From NCBI RefSeq assembly GCF_947507565.1, contig NC_089185.1, positions 1,054,001 through 1,118,000 of the forward strand: a stretch of 64,000 nt of DNA, read 5' to 3'. A program made the position numbers and the translations under genes. Numbering within the stretch: position 1 is the stretch's first letter; every line of letters starts with the position of its first letter. This DNA is from Oscarella lobularis. Lineage: Eukaryota > Porifera > Homoscleromorpha > Homosclerophorida > Oscarellidae. Under the pieces are notes generated by a model, which ran no database searches, was not told the origin of the DNA, and was given only the letters and a program-made list of their open reading frames with translations. Shown piece by piece: positions 45,928 through 55,695 of the stretch.

Positions 45928-48900
45928 CTATGAAACTCTAGCCCCCTCGAGCTTGTGAAGTGCTAGTAAGATGTCTGCAGGAGCGTTGGTAGCAGTAGGC
46001 GACTTCGTTTTCTTCATGGACCGCCTTTCTATCATCCTCTGCTTCCAACGTCTAAAAGCATCTAGCGGACTATATTTTGTCGTCGAATTTTCGGAGGGCA
46101 TGAACGACTGCAAAGAGCTTGCGCTGTTTTTGCTCGGCGATCTTTTCATTGGCACTTGAGTGGTCGCGTTCGACGATCTGCGTGCCTGTTCGAGAGAAAA
46201 CTGCCTCATTGTACTTGCTCGTTCAGAGCTGTGTCTCCCTTTGCATCGTACGAGTAGTATCCATTGAGAGCGCACGTCCTTTTGCAGCACGCAGTGAAAT
46301 AGAAAGATCAAAAAGCCTTGAAGACCGTTGAAAATGGCAAAGAGATAGTTGAAAACGAGATGTCCTTCCAGTTCTCGAATTGAGAAAAATCCGAATACCC
46401 ACGTAAGGCCTGTTAGTGTGAGAATAACAAAGGCAGCTCGAGCTCGAGCGACGTTCTCCTTCATCTGGTGTTTGACAGAGTGACGACGAGACGTCCAAAC
46501 GGCTCTGACAATGAGAATGTAGAGAACGATGTTAGTGGCTAGAATGAGGGCGGCAGGACCAAAGAAGGAGTAGTACAAAGCAGGCGTTCTAATGTAGCAG
46601 CTAAAAAGAGAACATGTTAATTCATTTACTACTTGCTTGCGAGGTCATACTATTGTGAACCGCCGTAGTTATCAGTCGAAACGCCGAGTGTGATGGCAAC
46701 GATCACGGCTGGTACTCCTGCGCACAACAAAAAAATCGTTTTCGAAGCATATAATTTTCACGCACATACCCCAGCCGACGAGACACAGCTTTAATGTCAG
46801 CAGTTTTATTGTTCTGCTAAAGACAATGACGAGTAGAATATAAAGAAGAAACGCTTCGATTCCCATCCAGCTGAGTCCGGCTAGAAGGAAGTAGTGCAGG
46901 AGTACACCGGTCGCCTTGCACGCAGCGTCGTTATTCACTCGATCGATTCCGGCGAGAAAAACGACGAGGAGTCCAATCAATGCGAGGGATAAATTAAAGA
47001 GAACCCTTTGCGGACGTTTACGAAGTTGCTTTCTGCAGAAATATCATAAGACATTGCAGAGGGGGAGAACGTTGATTGAGAACTAACGGAAATATAATGC
47101 ACGTCAAAATGAGGAGGAGAAGACCCAGCAGAGAGAGTCCACAGCCAATGTAGCTGACGAGCGATAAGGCGATCTGGTGAGGTTTTGATAGACAAGTTTC
47201 TCTATTCGGTCCGTTCAAGTTCTGGCAATACAGAGAGGTCTTCAGAAATTCAACAGAACGGGGGACTAGCATTACCATGAGCAGAGCGAAATTGGTCAGA
47301 TGATCACAAGCACACTGCGTTTGACCATTCTCAGTCCACAATGTTTTGCAACCGTCTGTCGACCATTTCCCACCGTCAACTTCATAAAACAAAAAATTAC
47401 TTAGCATGCCTACTACTATGTGACGAGTTGGGTTTACGGCTCGTTTCGTCTTTCTTCCAATAGACACACTGCGGCTCTTCAGCGCACTAGCGACACGCTG
47501 TATTTATAAATACGCTACGCCAAAAGGCGACTTTTACCTCATCCCTGTGTTCGAACGTGATTCTGACGGGATTAGACAAGTTTTGCACCGTCACCCCGGG
47601 AAAAGAGGCAGATATGACTCGGCTATTGATTTGATATGCCGAACTGGTCTGTCCACGAGGAAACAGTTTGTCGTCTTGATAGATGGCAATGCCAAGCGTT
47701 AGTCCCGATCGATTCTTGGTAGAAAGGACTTCGTTTAGAGCAAACTTCGAAAATTGAATGGCGACGACTTGATCGTTTAGTCGCGTGTAGCTCGAATTGA
47801 CGAGGACGACGTCCGTGTTGTTTATCATACTATCATTCCATGTTGATTTGGATACGTGTGAATAGGTGATTCCTTTGCCGGTCGTCGTCGTCGTCTTGTC
47901 TATGAACAATACTTCCGTAGCTACGCGATCGAAAACGGAGCGGAAAGAAGTCGCCGAAACCAATGCAAGGCTTTGTTCCATCGAATTGATGATACTAAGA
48001 CAAAGATTTTAAAGATAAGTGAACTCAGGGTACGAGTTAAAATCAGACTGTACCTTGTGCTGGCTTTTGCGTTCTTTTGGGCTCTGTCGAGAACGTCGAT
48101 CGGTGCAGTCATCAAATCATTCGCTACGCTGGTTACGTCAACAGCGGCAGCAGAGGCGATCTTTGTGAAGAAAAGAACACTATAGGGCCCCTTGTTCTGC
48201 TCTGATGTATTTTACCCTTTTGTTGCGGGGGAGGTCGTGAACACATTCGCGGAGTGTCTGGGCTACGTTTGCTATGTCCAATGAAATCCAGTCTTTCTTA
48301 CGGTAGCAAATTTTCGCTGCTTTCGAAAGGATTCCCGGAGCGCTTTTCCCCACGACTGGCACCTACGATACATGTGACGTATTTTCTCAGAATTAATTTA
48401 AGCACAGATCGATCTAATACCCTCGTCAAAGCGTAAAGTTGTAAAGAAGAGCGCGATTGGTTTGCAGCTAAAGTATATCAGATTACAATTCGCTAACACA
48501 TTTTTTTGGCATACTGTACTTGGTCTAAGCTTGGCCATTTCTTTTGCAATTACAGCATCAATCATACTTTCTACATCCGGAGTAATCAATGACTCTGTCG
48601 TAGGCGGCCTAGTGCTTGAAATTGGCGAGGTGGTCGAAGGAGAGCCCGCGGTTGTAGACGGGTTTGTCGTCGTAGGCACGCTCCTTGCTGTCGATATCGG
48701 AGATTCAGTCGTAGCTGCCACCGTTGCTCGTCTCGACGGAGTTAACGTGGAGAACGAAGCCGATGCGGTCGTCGAGCGGCTTTGCGTGGTCGCCGGCAGC
48801 GTCTGTATAGTCGACGGCAAAACCGGTTGAGTCGATGGCGTCGGCGAATCCGAGGACGGCTGCACAGTAGTTGGCACGCTAGTTGTCAACAAGAGCGTCG

Positions 48901-49967
48901 GTGACGAAGTCGTCGGCGACGATTGAGCTGTACTAGGACTTTCCGTAGTGATCGCATCTGTGGTCGCTAGCGGCGTTCTCGTGGTGGCCGGGGCGCGTGT
49001 TGTAGGTCCAGCTGTGGTTACGATCGCATGAGTCGTTGATGCCATCGTCGTCGTAGCGCCGACTGTCGGAGTCGTAGGAGCGACTGTAGCACGAACGACT
49101 GCTACGCATAAGGAAGGGATGGAGTATTAGTCAGAGAGCGACCGATTATTTACCTGGCTCTTGAACGTAGACGTAGTAATAGCTTCCCTTCCAAGTCACT
49201 TCGTTGAACATTGTTAGTCCGACAGCATCTTTTCCTTTCGGATCGATATTGACTTCCCGAACAAAAAGCGGACCGACGGGCGATCCCGCTTTAGGAAGAT
49301 TCCCCGTTCCGCAATTCGAATTCAGATTACTCTGGCTGCAGGAAATCTTCGATCCGTCGTATCCGCCGCCGGACAGCGACGGAAATTGAATGGAGCACTG
49401 TCCGAGAAGAAGATTTGATTTCGGTATTCGTATCACTTTCGCGCTCAACGACGGCGTCAAGACGACCGTCACAGACGACGGATTGACGCTTCGATCGGTT
49501 TTTATTTCAAACCGAACGTCCGTGCTGACCCTGACGGTGCTAACGTTGAGCCGATTCATCACCGTCGTCTCGGCTCCGCTGACGACAGTGAGAGTCGACT
49601 TGCTCGTCGAGTCTTTATCGTAGTTCCAATCGCTTCGCTTACTGTCCTGACCGAATCGATACCACCAACCCGACTGGGAAGCCAATTTCGAACAGTAGAC
49701 GCACGATTTCGTGCCGTCGGCGTGACGGATTGTGTAGAGGCCTTCGACGTCATTCGAAAGCAAATTGCTGCACGATGGCAAGCATCTTGAGACGCCGCAG
49801 TCGATAGCAGGACATTGAGCTTAGCGAAAGAAAACTCCCAATGAAAAACAAAAAGCGTAAACATCCTCGGGACAGAACGCACCTTCGATGCCGTAGAAAA
49901 GACTCGAGGCGACGAGAGCGACGGCAAGCGACCACAGGATTGACCTCGTCCGATACAACTTGATCAT
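45928..49967 (-). CDS. Adhesion G-protein-coupled receptor with mucin-like stalk and GAIN/GPS
   Basis: 1,153 residues in 10 exons: 49883-49967 (signal peptide, ILWSLAVALVASSLFYG), 49154-49819, 48515-49101, 48216-48362, 48054-48160, 47538-47994, 47088-47497, 46770-47032, 46651-46717, 45928-46600. After the signal peptide comes an unrecognised Cys-containing domain of about 220 residues (CPAIDCGVSRCLPSC start). A stalk of about 150 residues follows, extremely rich in Thr, Ser and Pro and likely O-glycosylated. Then come the helical and beta parts of a GAIN domain and a GPS with CACDHLTNFALLM, where autoproteolysis is expected between Leu and Thr. Seven transmembrane helices with family-B2 features (LSWMGIEAFLLY, LTWVFGFFSI) and a basic tail of about 120 residues complete it. 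The subfamily cannot be assigned, and ligand and coupling are unknown. Confidence 0.9.
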
Positions 49968-50183
49968 AACGATTGACGCCGTTCACGATTACGACCCCAA
50001 GTACGCCTTGCTCACTCCCATACAAAGGGATCTGACGTCTCTCCCACCGAGAGAAAGAATGGAGGAGGTGCCGGTTGGCGCCCACTCATTTCGTCGAAGT
50101 CACGTGACGTCCGCCGCCGGCGACGACGACGAACGCAAAACAAATATTAATCTTATATATATTTTTTTGATCTCGTAAAATGT

Positions 50184-51567
50184 TTATATTGATTTGTGAC
50201 CGACGATGGCCAAATTTCTCGGCGAAATCGCATCGTCGAATAAAGCGACGACATCGGCTTCGATTTCGCGTTCCAAAAGGTACGCCACTCGATCGAAGGT
50301 GACGAGCGCCTCGAGGAGCGGCTGAAAAAGAAACTGCAACGCCGTCACGCCTTCGACGCACGCAAACGACGCCGGTTCGTAAAGAGACTTTGCAGTCCGG
50401 TCTATATCCGCCTTGACGTCGTCGTCCAACTCCAGTCGATTCAACGCCGACTGGAGATAAACGTCAAACGAGGAGAAATCCTTCTTCGACGTGAGCTTAT
50501 TGAATTTCTTTGTCGCTTGAGTTTCGGTGTGACGTAGAGCAGCCTCAAGCGTAGCTCGATAGACGACGTGCTTTGCGTGATTTGAATGATCTGCAGCAGT
50601 CTGTCGTTTCCATCTATATATAAACGTACGTTTGTCAGGAGTGTTCGTTTTTTTTCTTTTGGTTAGTTCCGTGCCTTGCCTTCGTTTCCTGTGCAGCGAG
50701 TCGAAGTCCATACTCGCTCATCGTCCACGTCGGACGACTTTCTCTCGCAATCGTCTCGAGCTCGGAACTGAGAGGAAAGTGAAGAAAGCCGCCATCGTCT
50801 GCACTTCGACGACTCATCCGGTGATAGCAACATCCGACGCAGACAAGAGTCGATCCCTTCGGACAACAGTCGACGAATCGCGACAAAACGAGCGGCGTCA
50901 AATCGCCGCAGCAGTGAAGTCCGACAAGGCAGACCGGTTCGTCGCCGCCGCCGCCGCCGCCGACAAATTCAAACAAGACACGTTCAAAATCGATCCTGTT
51001 TGCCTCCGATTCACCCAACTCGAATTCTATAGTTCGTACGGAGGAACGGGTTTCTGATAAAACGCTCTCCTCTCGCGCCGACGCGCGCCGACATCGCGTT
51101 TCTTCCGACTCGAATCCCAAGACTCGGAGACCGTAGTGATGGTGAAGTGCCTGGCCAAGATAGCCGAGTCCCGCTCCGACGTCGATTACGTTTCGAATCG
51201 TTCTCTCGCGACACAGACGACCGACGTAGTGAGTCATCTGCTGCACTTCGTGAATTTTTTTCGGAGTTACGCCGCGACGAAGTCGTGACGGCAATTCGAG
51301 GGGGCTTTGCTCGTGTTTCGGACGACGAGCGAGAGCGACGGCCTGGTGTATGAACGTTTGCATGCTCGGTGGCCAGTCTTCCTTTGTTTTGCCGTCTGGA
51401 AGTGACGTGAGATCGCCCGACGAGAGATTTTGCAGGCATTTGCGCCAATCGTCCGGAATGCGATCGAGAAATCCATTTGTAAGAACTTCGGTTAACTTGA
51501 AGTCGTATATCCAAGCGTAATCGGCGGCAAACACGGTCAAATCGACGAGATACGGCCTTCGCGACAT
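50184..51567 (-). CDS. METTL25B-like (RRNAD1) SAM-dependent methyltransferase-fold protein
   Basis: 434 residues in two exons, 50680-51567 and 50184-50600. The ATG at 51567 (MSRRPYLVDL) is the first in frame. The Rossmann motif VIDVGAGLGYLG (about residue 140) is the SAM-binding loop. LVGLHCCGDLTP and CVGCCYHRM are family signatures. The C-terminal exon carries YRATLEAALR and SPRNLAIVGHK as in METTL25 and METTL25B proteins. The intron appears to use a GC donor (AAG|GCAAGG) with acceptor CGACAG: every GT donor nearby gives a stop or a frame shift. The molecular substrate of the family is not established. The head-to-head partner is RABL3. Confidence 0.85.
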
Positions 51568-51608
51568 TGCGCACAAGCGCAAAGGCGACGCGCTCTAACG
51601 CGCAAATC
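51568..51608. promoter_or_regulatory. 41-bp divergent start-codon spacer (METTL25B-like / RABL3)
   Basis: The two start codons, on opposite strands, are separated by only 41 bp. The spacer is GC-rich (GCGCAAAGGCGACGCGC), with no TATA box. The transcription start sites must overlap the neighbouring gene or lie within a few tens of bases of each ATG, so a shared bidirectional promoter is very likely. Confidence 0.6.
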
Positions 51609-52774
51609 ATGGCACTGGATCGAGTAAAAATTCTCGTCCTCGGCGATTCCGGTACAGTTGCCTCTACAGTCTTCTTTTTTGAATAGATAAAGTCTTTCTA
51701 GGCGTCGGAAAGACATGCCTGGTTCACCTTCTACGCAAACAGCAAGTCCTGTCGAGTCCGGCGTGGACGATCGGCTGTTCGATCGAAATCCAGGTCAAAG
51801 CGACGTCGAGAGGTTGATCGCTCGTTAGCATGTAATCGTGCGACTCTTAGCCGTACGAATTCACGAAACGGGGTCCGTCGAAAACGTACTTTTTCGAGTT
51901 GTGGGACGTCGGCGGCTCATTCGCTCACCAGAGCGCACGATCTATATTCTACAACTCGTATCACGGTCAGTCGTCGCGATCAGATCCCCGTTTCGCCTTC
52001 AGCGAGCCTATTGTAGGTCTTATTCTCGTTCACGATCTGACGAATCGGAAGTCGTACGGAAATCTGAGTCGATGGTTAGCCGAAGTGCTGAGCTCTAGCG
52101 GAGAAAGTGGAACGGGTGGGTATGGTCATGCTAGAAAACAGTCAAAACCAGTGTAAGGAATACGTGGATAGGTCTGCGTAAGTCACAACTGTTCTTCTTT
52201 TCAGAATTGACTTTGATCCTGAGCAGTATCTAGAGAACCAGGTGCCCATTCTTGTGGTTGGCACTAAACAGGCGAGCTGCTCCGATTAGGTGTATTAGAG
52301 CACGAGGAAATTGTCTTGTTAGGATCTCATTGGTCCTGTGCAAGAGGATAAGAGATTTCATGGCGTCGCTGAGGGTGCCGGTGCAGAGTACATGAACGTG
52401 GTAAGGAGAGGCATCGCGTTATTGGCACACATCAACTGACATCACGATCATGTCTCTAAAGAATTGCATGGATCAAAAGCAGTTTCTTTCAGGCTCGCCG
52501 AATCAAATCAAAGTACAGGACTTTTTTGACAAGGTGCACTAATAGTTATGTGTGAACGTCTGGCTTCGATTTGTGAGGCTCTTTTTATAGGTGATTGAAC
52601 GAAAATTCTACTCCAAATCTCAGGTGCGTATTTGAGTGACAGCGTGGTTAATTACAGTATAAGTATGGCGGTGTGTCAAGGGGGTCATCTGATGCCAGCA
52701 ACGTACCTTCGTTCTCTCTCAGGGCTACGCTTCAACTGGGGAAAAAAGACGAAGTCAAGTTGGGCTCACAGTAA
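51609..52774 (+). CDS. RABL3: Rab-like protein 3 (small GTPase)
   Basis: 239 residues in nine exons: 51609-51651, 51702-51793, 51851-51965, 52017-52119, 52205-52271, 52323-52400, 52462-52533, 52591-52623, 52658-52774. It starts [15 protein letters not shown], and the P-loop GDSGVGKT is formed across the first intron. Switch/G3 is WDVGGS, and GTKQD stands where the G4 motif is expected. LILVHDLTN and FFDKVIERKFY match RABL3. There is no C-terminal cysteine, as usual in this family, which binds other small GTPases rather than membranes by prenylation. Intron 5 seems to use a GC donor (CAG|GCGAGC). Confidence 0.92.
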
Positions 52775-52976
52775 ATCGTCGATACGATGCAAAAATGAAA
52801 GACGACGCTAGCAATTTACTGTAGAACTCAAGCCCATCTTCCCCGTTACTACTTTTTCCATGCTCTAGAGATATGATGTAATTTTTCAGAATTAACAAAT
52901 CTGTTACGGAAGAGTTCTCTGTGTACATTTCAATACTTCGCATTAAGACTATCCATTCTTTGACTGCTGAAGAAGC

Positions 52977-54831
52977 CTAGTGATTGTCACTGGCACTGTC
53001 ACGAGAATGAAACAGCTGCCTAAAATTTCAAGATTTCCCACAGCAACATAATCAAAAAAGGTGACTTACACTGACGCGCAAAGTTCATCAAGCTAAGGTG
53101 AACAAATTTCACAGATCAGAAAAAAATTTTAAATGGGCCTGTCACGACGCGAATGGACCGGGGCGATGAGTGGACGGGGGACCGTTTACAGCTGCAGTAA
53201 ATCTCGAAATCTCGAAATCTCGAAATTTCGAACAAAAGCGTCGATTTTCTACGAACTGCGCATTCGACGTTCACGAACGTAGTTCTATATTAGTTAGGAT
53301 CTTAGCATATTTCACTTGGCACCGGCGCGCAGCGCCGGTGCCCAGTGAAATATGCTAAGATGGGTGTGGTGGGCGGGGGCGGCGGCGGGGAGGATGGCGG
53401 TTAGTTTTTTTCGCGATTTTCTCGGCCAAAACTAAAGATTGGTCGATCCCATCAATCAAAAAAGTTCTATAACCCAACAATCTACTAGACTAGGAAGAGA
53501 AACGGCCGAATCGCGTTGAAAGCACTAAAATAGCGCGATTTTCCGATCGCATCGCGGTTTTCTCGCCTAAAACGAACGATCCGTCGAATCGACGCTATCG
53601 AAACGCTTTAGAATTGCATTTTCACTTCAACTAGGAGAAGAAACGACTGAATCTCGCGTGAAAAAGACCAAAATATCGCCATTCTTGGTCTCCCACGCAC
53701 AAAAATGTCGTTCTTCTAACATCTAGTTCACCGCTAGTACGAGATCGCCGCTCTAATGGCTTTTCTAGGCACGCTTAGTCCCTCGACACGTACGAAGATC
53801 GATGTTGGAACGACTAGCTTCGAGAAATCTCGAAATTTCGAACAAAAGCATCGATTTTCTACGAACTGCGCGATCGAAGTTCACGAACGTAGTTCTATAT
53901 TAGTTAGGATCTTAGCATATTTCACTTGGCACCGGCGCGCAGCGCCGGTGCCCAGTGAAATATGCTAAGATGGGTGTGGTGGGCGGGGGCGGCGGCGGGG
54001 AGGATGGCGGTTAGTTTTTTTCGAGATTTTCTCGGCCAAAACTAAAGATTGGTCGATCCCATCAATCAAAAAAGTTCTATAACCCAACAATCTACTAGAC
54101 TAGGAAGAGAAACGGCCGAATCGCGTTGAAAGCACTAAAATAGCGCGATTTTCCGATCGCATCGCGGTTTTCTCGCCTAAAACGAACGATCCGTCGAATC
54201 GACGCTATCGAAACGCTTTAGAATTGCATTTTCACTCCAACTAGGAGAAGAAACGACTGAATCTCGCGTGAAAAAGACCAAAATATCGCCATTCTTGGTC
54301 TCCACGCACAAAAATGTCGTTCTTCAGGCAGTGCTGTGAATGGACCGGGTCCACTCACCGGTCCATTTACAAATATTTCGCGATAGGCCCTTACCTTCGA
54401 CGTAAGGCTGTCAAATTCCAGTCGATTGTCGGAGCCGTCCGACGACGGTTGCCGAGAATTCCTACAGAGAAGCAAAGCAACACACAACTTATGTCACATA
54501 CTAGTAAGAGGAAGAGATTTTGATTTTCAAACCTACCTTAGATGTGAACGTGTGAGGTCGAGATGCTGCTGCACTAATTCCTCTTGTTGCTGACGAATGG
54601 CGTCGATTTCTTCAAAAACTTTCTCATTTCCTACCAATGAGACCTCTTCCGTAATCTGAGCGAGACTTTAGGGACGATCTCTTTACGAAAAGCTCTCAGT
54701 TTTCCAGTTCTGGCGTCTTCGAGAAGCTTTCGCAAGCTTTTTTCAGTTTCTTGCACTTCTTCTATGTTGCTGCGGACGATGCTCTTGCCTCGTTGGCGTT
54801 TGCTGCGGGTGCGCTGGCTTGGTTCCCCCAT
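52977..54831 (-). CDS. CCDC28-like coiled-coil protein
   Basis: 123 residues in five exons: 54687-54831 (start MGEPSQRTRSK), 54537-54630, 54395-54461, 53070-53092, 52977-53019. The core matches CCDC28A/B: ETEKSLRKLLEDARTGKLRAF corresponds to the family's L-L-x-D-x-x-x-G-K-L-x-A-F motif. It is followed by an amphipathic helix (QQQEELVQQHLDL), a serine/aspartate stretch (SSDGSDNRL) and a short end LDELCASVQLF. CCDC28B acts with BBSome and TORC2 components in vertebrates; whether that holds here is unknown. The protein is shorter at the N-terminus than vertebrate forms. Its third intron (53093-54394) is 1.3 kb and filled by a repeat element. Confidence 0.78.
53214..53716. repeat. 503-bp direct repeat, copy 1
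   Basis: It is nearly identical to 53824-54325 at an offset of 610 bp. I count about seven differences, including one single-base indel near the end. It contains a GA/TCGAAAT-rich start, a 63-nt hairpin, a G-rich tract (GGGCGGGGGCGGCGGCGGGG) and two degenerate units of about 130 bp, each with a TTTTCTCG start and AGAAACG..GAATC end. It shows no coding potential. Confidence 0.9.
53299..53361. other. Near-perfect 30-bp-stem hairpin (copy 1)
   Basis: The arms are 53299-53328 and 53332-53361 with a 3-nt loop (GCA). Thirty base pairs form, with one T/G mismatch that would be a wobble pair in RNA. The top of the stem is GC-rich (CACCGGCGC) and the base is AT-rich. A short strong foldback like this could form a cruciform, be a transposon core, or give an RNA hairpin. 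Confidence 0.9.
53824..54325. repeat. 502-bp direct repeat, copy 2
   Basis: Second copy of the unit at 53214-53716, separated from it by about 107 bp of different sequence. The very low divergence indicates a recent duplication or ongoing homogenisation. The hairpin within it is unchanged relative to copy 1. Confidence 0.9.
53909..53971. other. Near-perfect 30-bp-stem hairpin (copy 2)
   Basis: Same sequence as the hairpin at 53299-53361, with arms 53909-53938 and 53942-53971 and a 3-nt loop. Although differences exist elsewhere between the two 500-bp copies, none falls in the hairpin. Confidence 0.9.
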
Positions 54832-54904
54832 TGAAAGAGTTGAAGGAGATTGATTGTAAACATGCGCATGCGCCTAGACGCCATTGAGCTGGTGTGTCAT
54901 CGTC
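54832..54904. promoter_or_regulatory. 73-bp divergent start-codon spacer (CCDC28-like / RPL24)
   Basis: The spacer separates two start codons on opposite strands. It contains CATGCGCATGCGCC, an alternating CATGCGC motif resembling NRF-1 sites, which are common in TATA-less bidirectional promoters. Both genes are probably driven from this spacer and the adjacent first intron of RPL24. Confidence 0.5.
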
Positions 54905-55521
54905 ATGAAGTAATCCGCTCTTTCTCTTGCGATCTCTGTTCGAACGATGATCTCTCCTCTTCGCTAGGCTCGAGCTGTGTAATTTTAGCGGATACAAGAT
55001 CCATGCCGGTCACGGGAAGCGATTGGCTCGCGTCGACGGGAAGGTAGACTGGCTCGACTCGCAAGATCCAATATCGAAGCGTTCTCTCGCATTTTAGGTG
55101 TTCAATTTCTTGAGCGGAAAGTCCGAAAGCTCGTTCCTAATGAAGCGCAATCCTCGCAAGATCTCCTGGACCGTTCTTTATCGTCGCAAGCACAAGAAGG
55201 GCACGACCGAAGAAGTCCACAAGCGACGAACGCGAAAAACGACACGATTTCAACGAGCAATAGCCGGCGCAAGTCTCCAAGCGATCCTAGCCAAACGCAA
55301 CCAGAAACCCGAAGTCCGTAAAGCGCAAAGAGAGCAAGCGATACGGTGAGAAAACGAAAAAAAATCAGAAAAAGAACCCGAACTTCTCGCATAGAGCCGC
55401 TAAAGAGAAAGCGCACGCGAAGCAGGCAGCGAAAAAAGCGGCCAAACCCGCTGCAGGTCGCGCTCAAAAGGCGGTAAAGAAAGTCAAGCCGGCGGCTCCA
55501 CGCGTCGGCGGAAAGCGATAA
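54905..55521 (+). CDS. RPL24: 60S ribosomal protein eL24
   Basis: 151 residues in four exons: 54905-54909, 54968-55043, 55098-55345, 55395-55521. The first coding exon contributes only ATGAA, giving MK, which joins [11 protein letters not shown]. The zinc-ribbon region of the family is reduced to one N-terminal cysteine, as in other animals. [22 protein letters not shown] and [19 protein letters not shown] are near-invariant eL24 stretches, and a lysine/alanine-rich tail ends VGGKR. It is a component of the large ribosomal subunit at the intersubunit face. Confidence 0.95.
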
Positions 55522-55586
55522 AGACATCGTCTTTGTTGTACAAGTAGAGGCTTTTCTTTTTCCTGAGTTCACGCTAGCACATTTGA

Positions 55587-55592
55587 AATAAA
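55587..55592 (+). other. Polyadenylation signal AATAAA of RPL24
   Basis: A canonical AATAAA lies 66 bp after the RPL24 stop codon, followed by a T-rich tract at 55620-55630. It is close to the 3' end of the convergent PDHA gene (stop codon at 55696), so the two 3' UTRs nearly touch. Confidence 0.7.
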
Positions 55593-55695
55593 AGCTCCTG
55601 AGCAGCGTGACTTCAAAAACATTTTTTTTTTGCGTGCGGCGGTGAAAAAAAATTGCATTCGATTATTTGTGACGCGGAGGTTCGGGTTTCCTATT

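Larger units (their letters stand above)
53135..54390. mobile_element. Candidate inverted-end element filling the CCDC28-like intron
   Basis: The left end begins GGGCCTGTCACGA and continues with AATGGACCGG then TGAGTGGAC. The right end read on the minus strand begins GGGCCTATCGCGA and continues with AATGGACCGG then TGAGTGGAC. The ends therefore form imperfect inverted repeats of about 50 bp. No transposase frame is present, so it would be non-autonomous. No clear target duplication is visible. The right end overlaps the first bases of the splice donor of exon 54395-54461. Confidence 0.5.

Noticed and set aside
46223-46498. Minus-strand 91-codon frame overlapping the GPCR last exon
   Set aside because: It is out of frame with the seven-helix receptor sequence, which is strongly supported on the same strand.
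50632-51057. Plus-strand 141-codon frame opposite the METTL25B-like gene
   Set aside because: It lies antisense to a methyltransferase with clear SAM and family motifs, and shows no recognisable domain itself.
51011-51610. Minus-strand 199-codon arginine-rich frame overlapping the METTL25B-like start
   Set aside because: Low-complexity frame-shifted reading of the same exon; it ends in the divergent promoter and lacks similarity to anything.
53170-53968. Two related plus-strand frames of 62 and 70 codons ending in the same peptide
   Set aside because: The identity of their ends is caused by the 503-bp DNA duplication and the hairpin. There is no codon bias or similarity, and the sequence is intronic.
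54850-55047. Plus-strand 65-codon frame over the RPL24 first exons
   Set aside because: The eL24 N-terminus is obtained only by splicing ATGAA to 54968-55043, which is in another frame.
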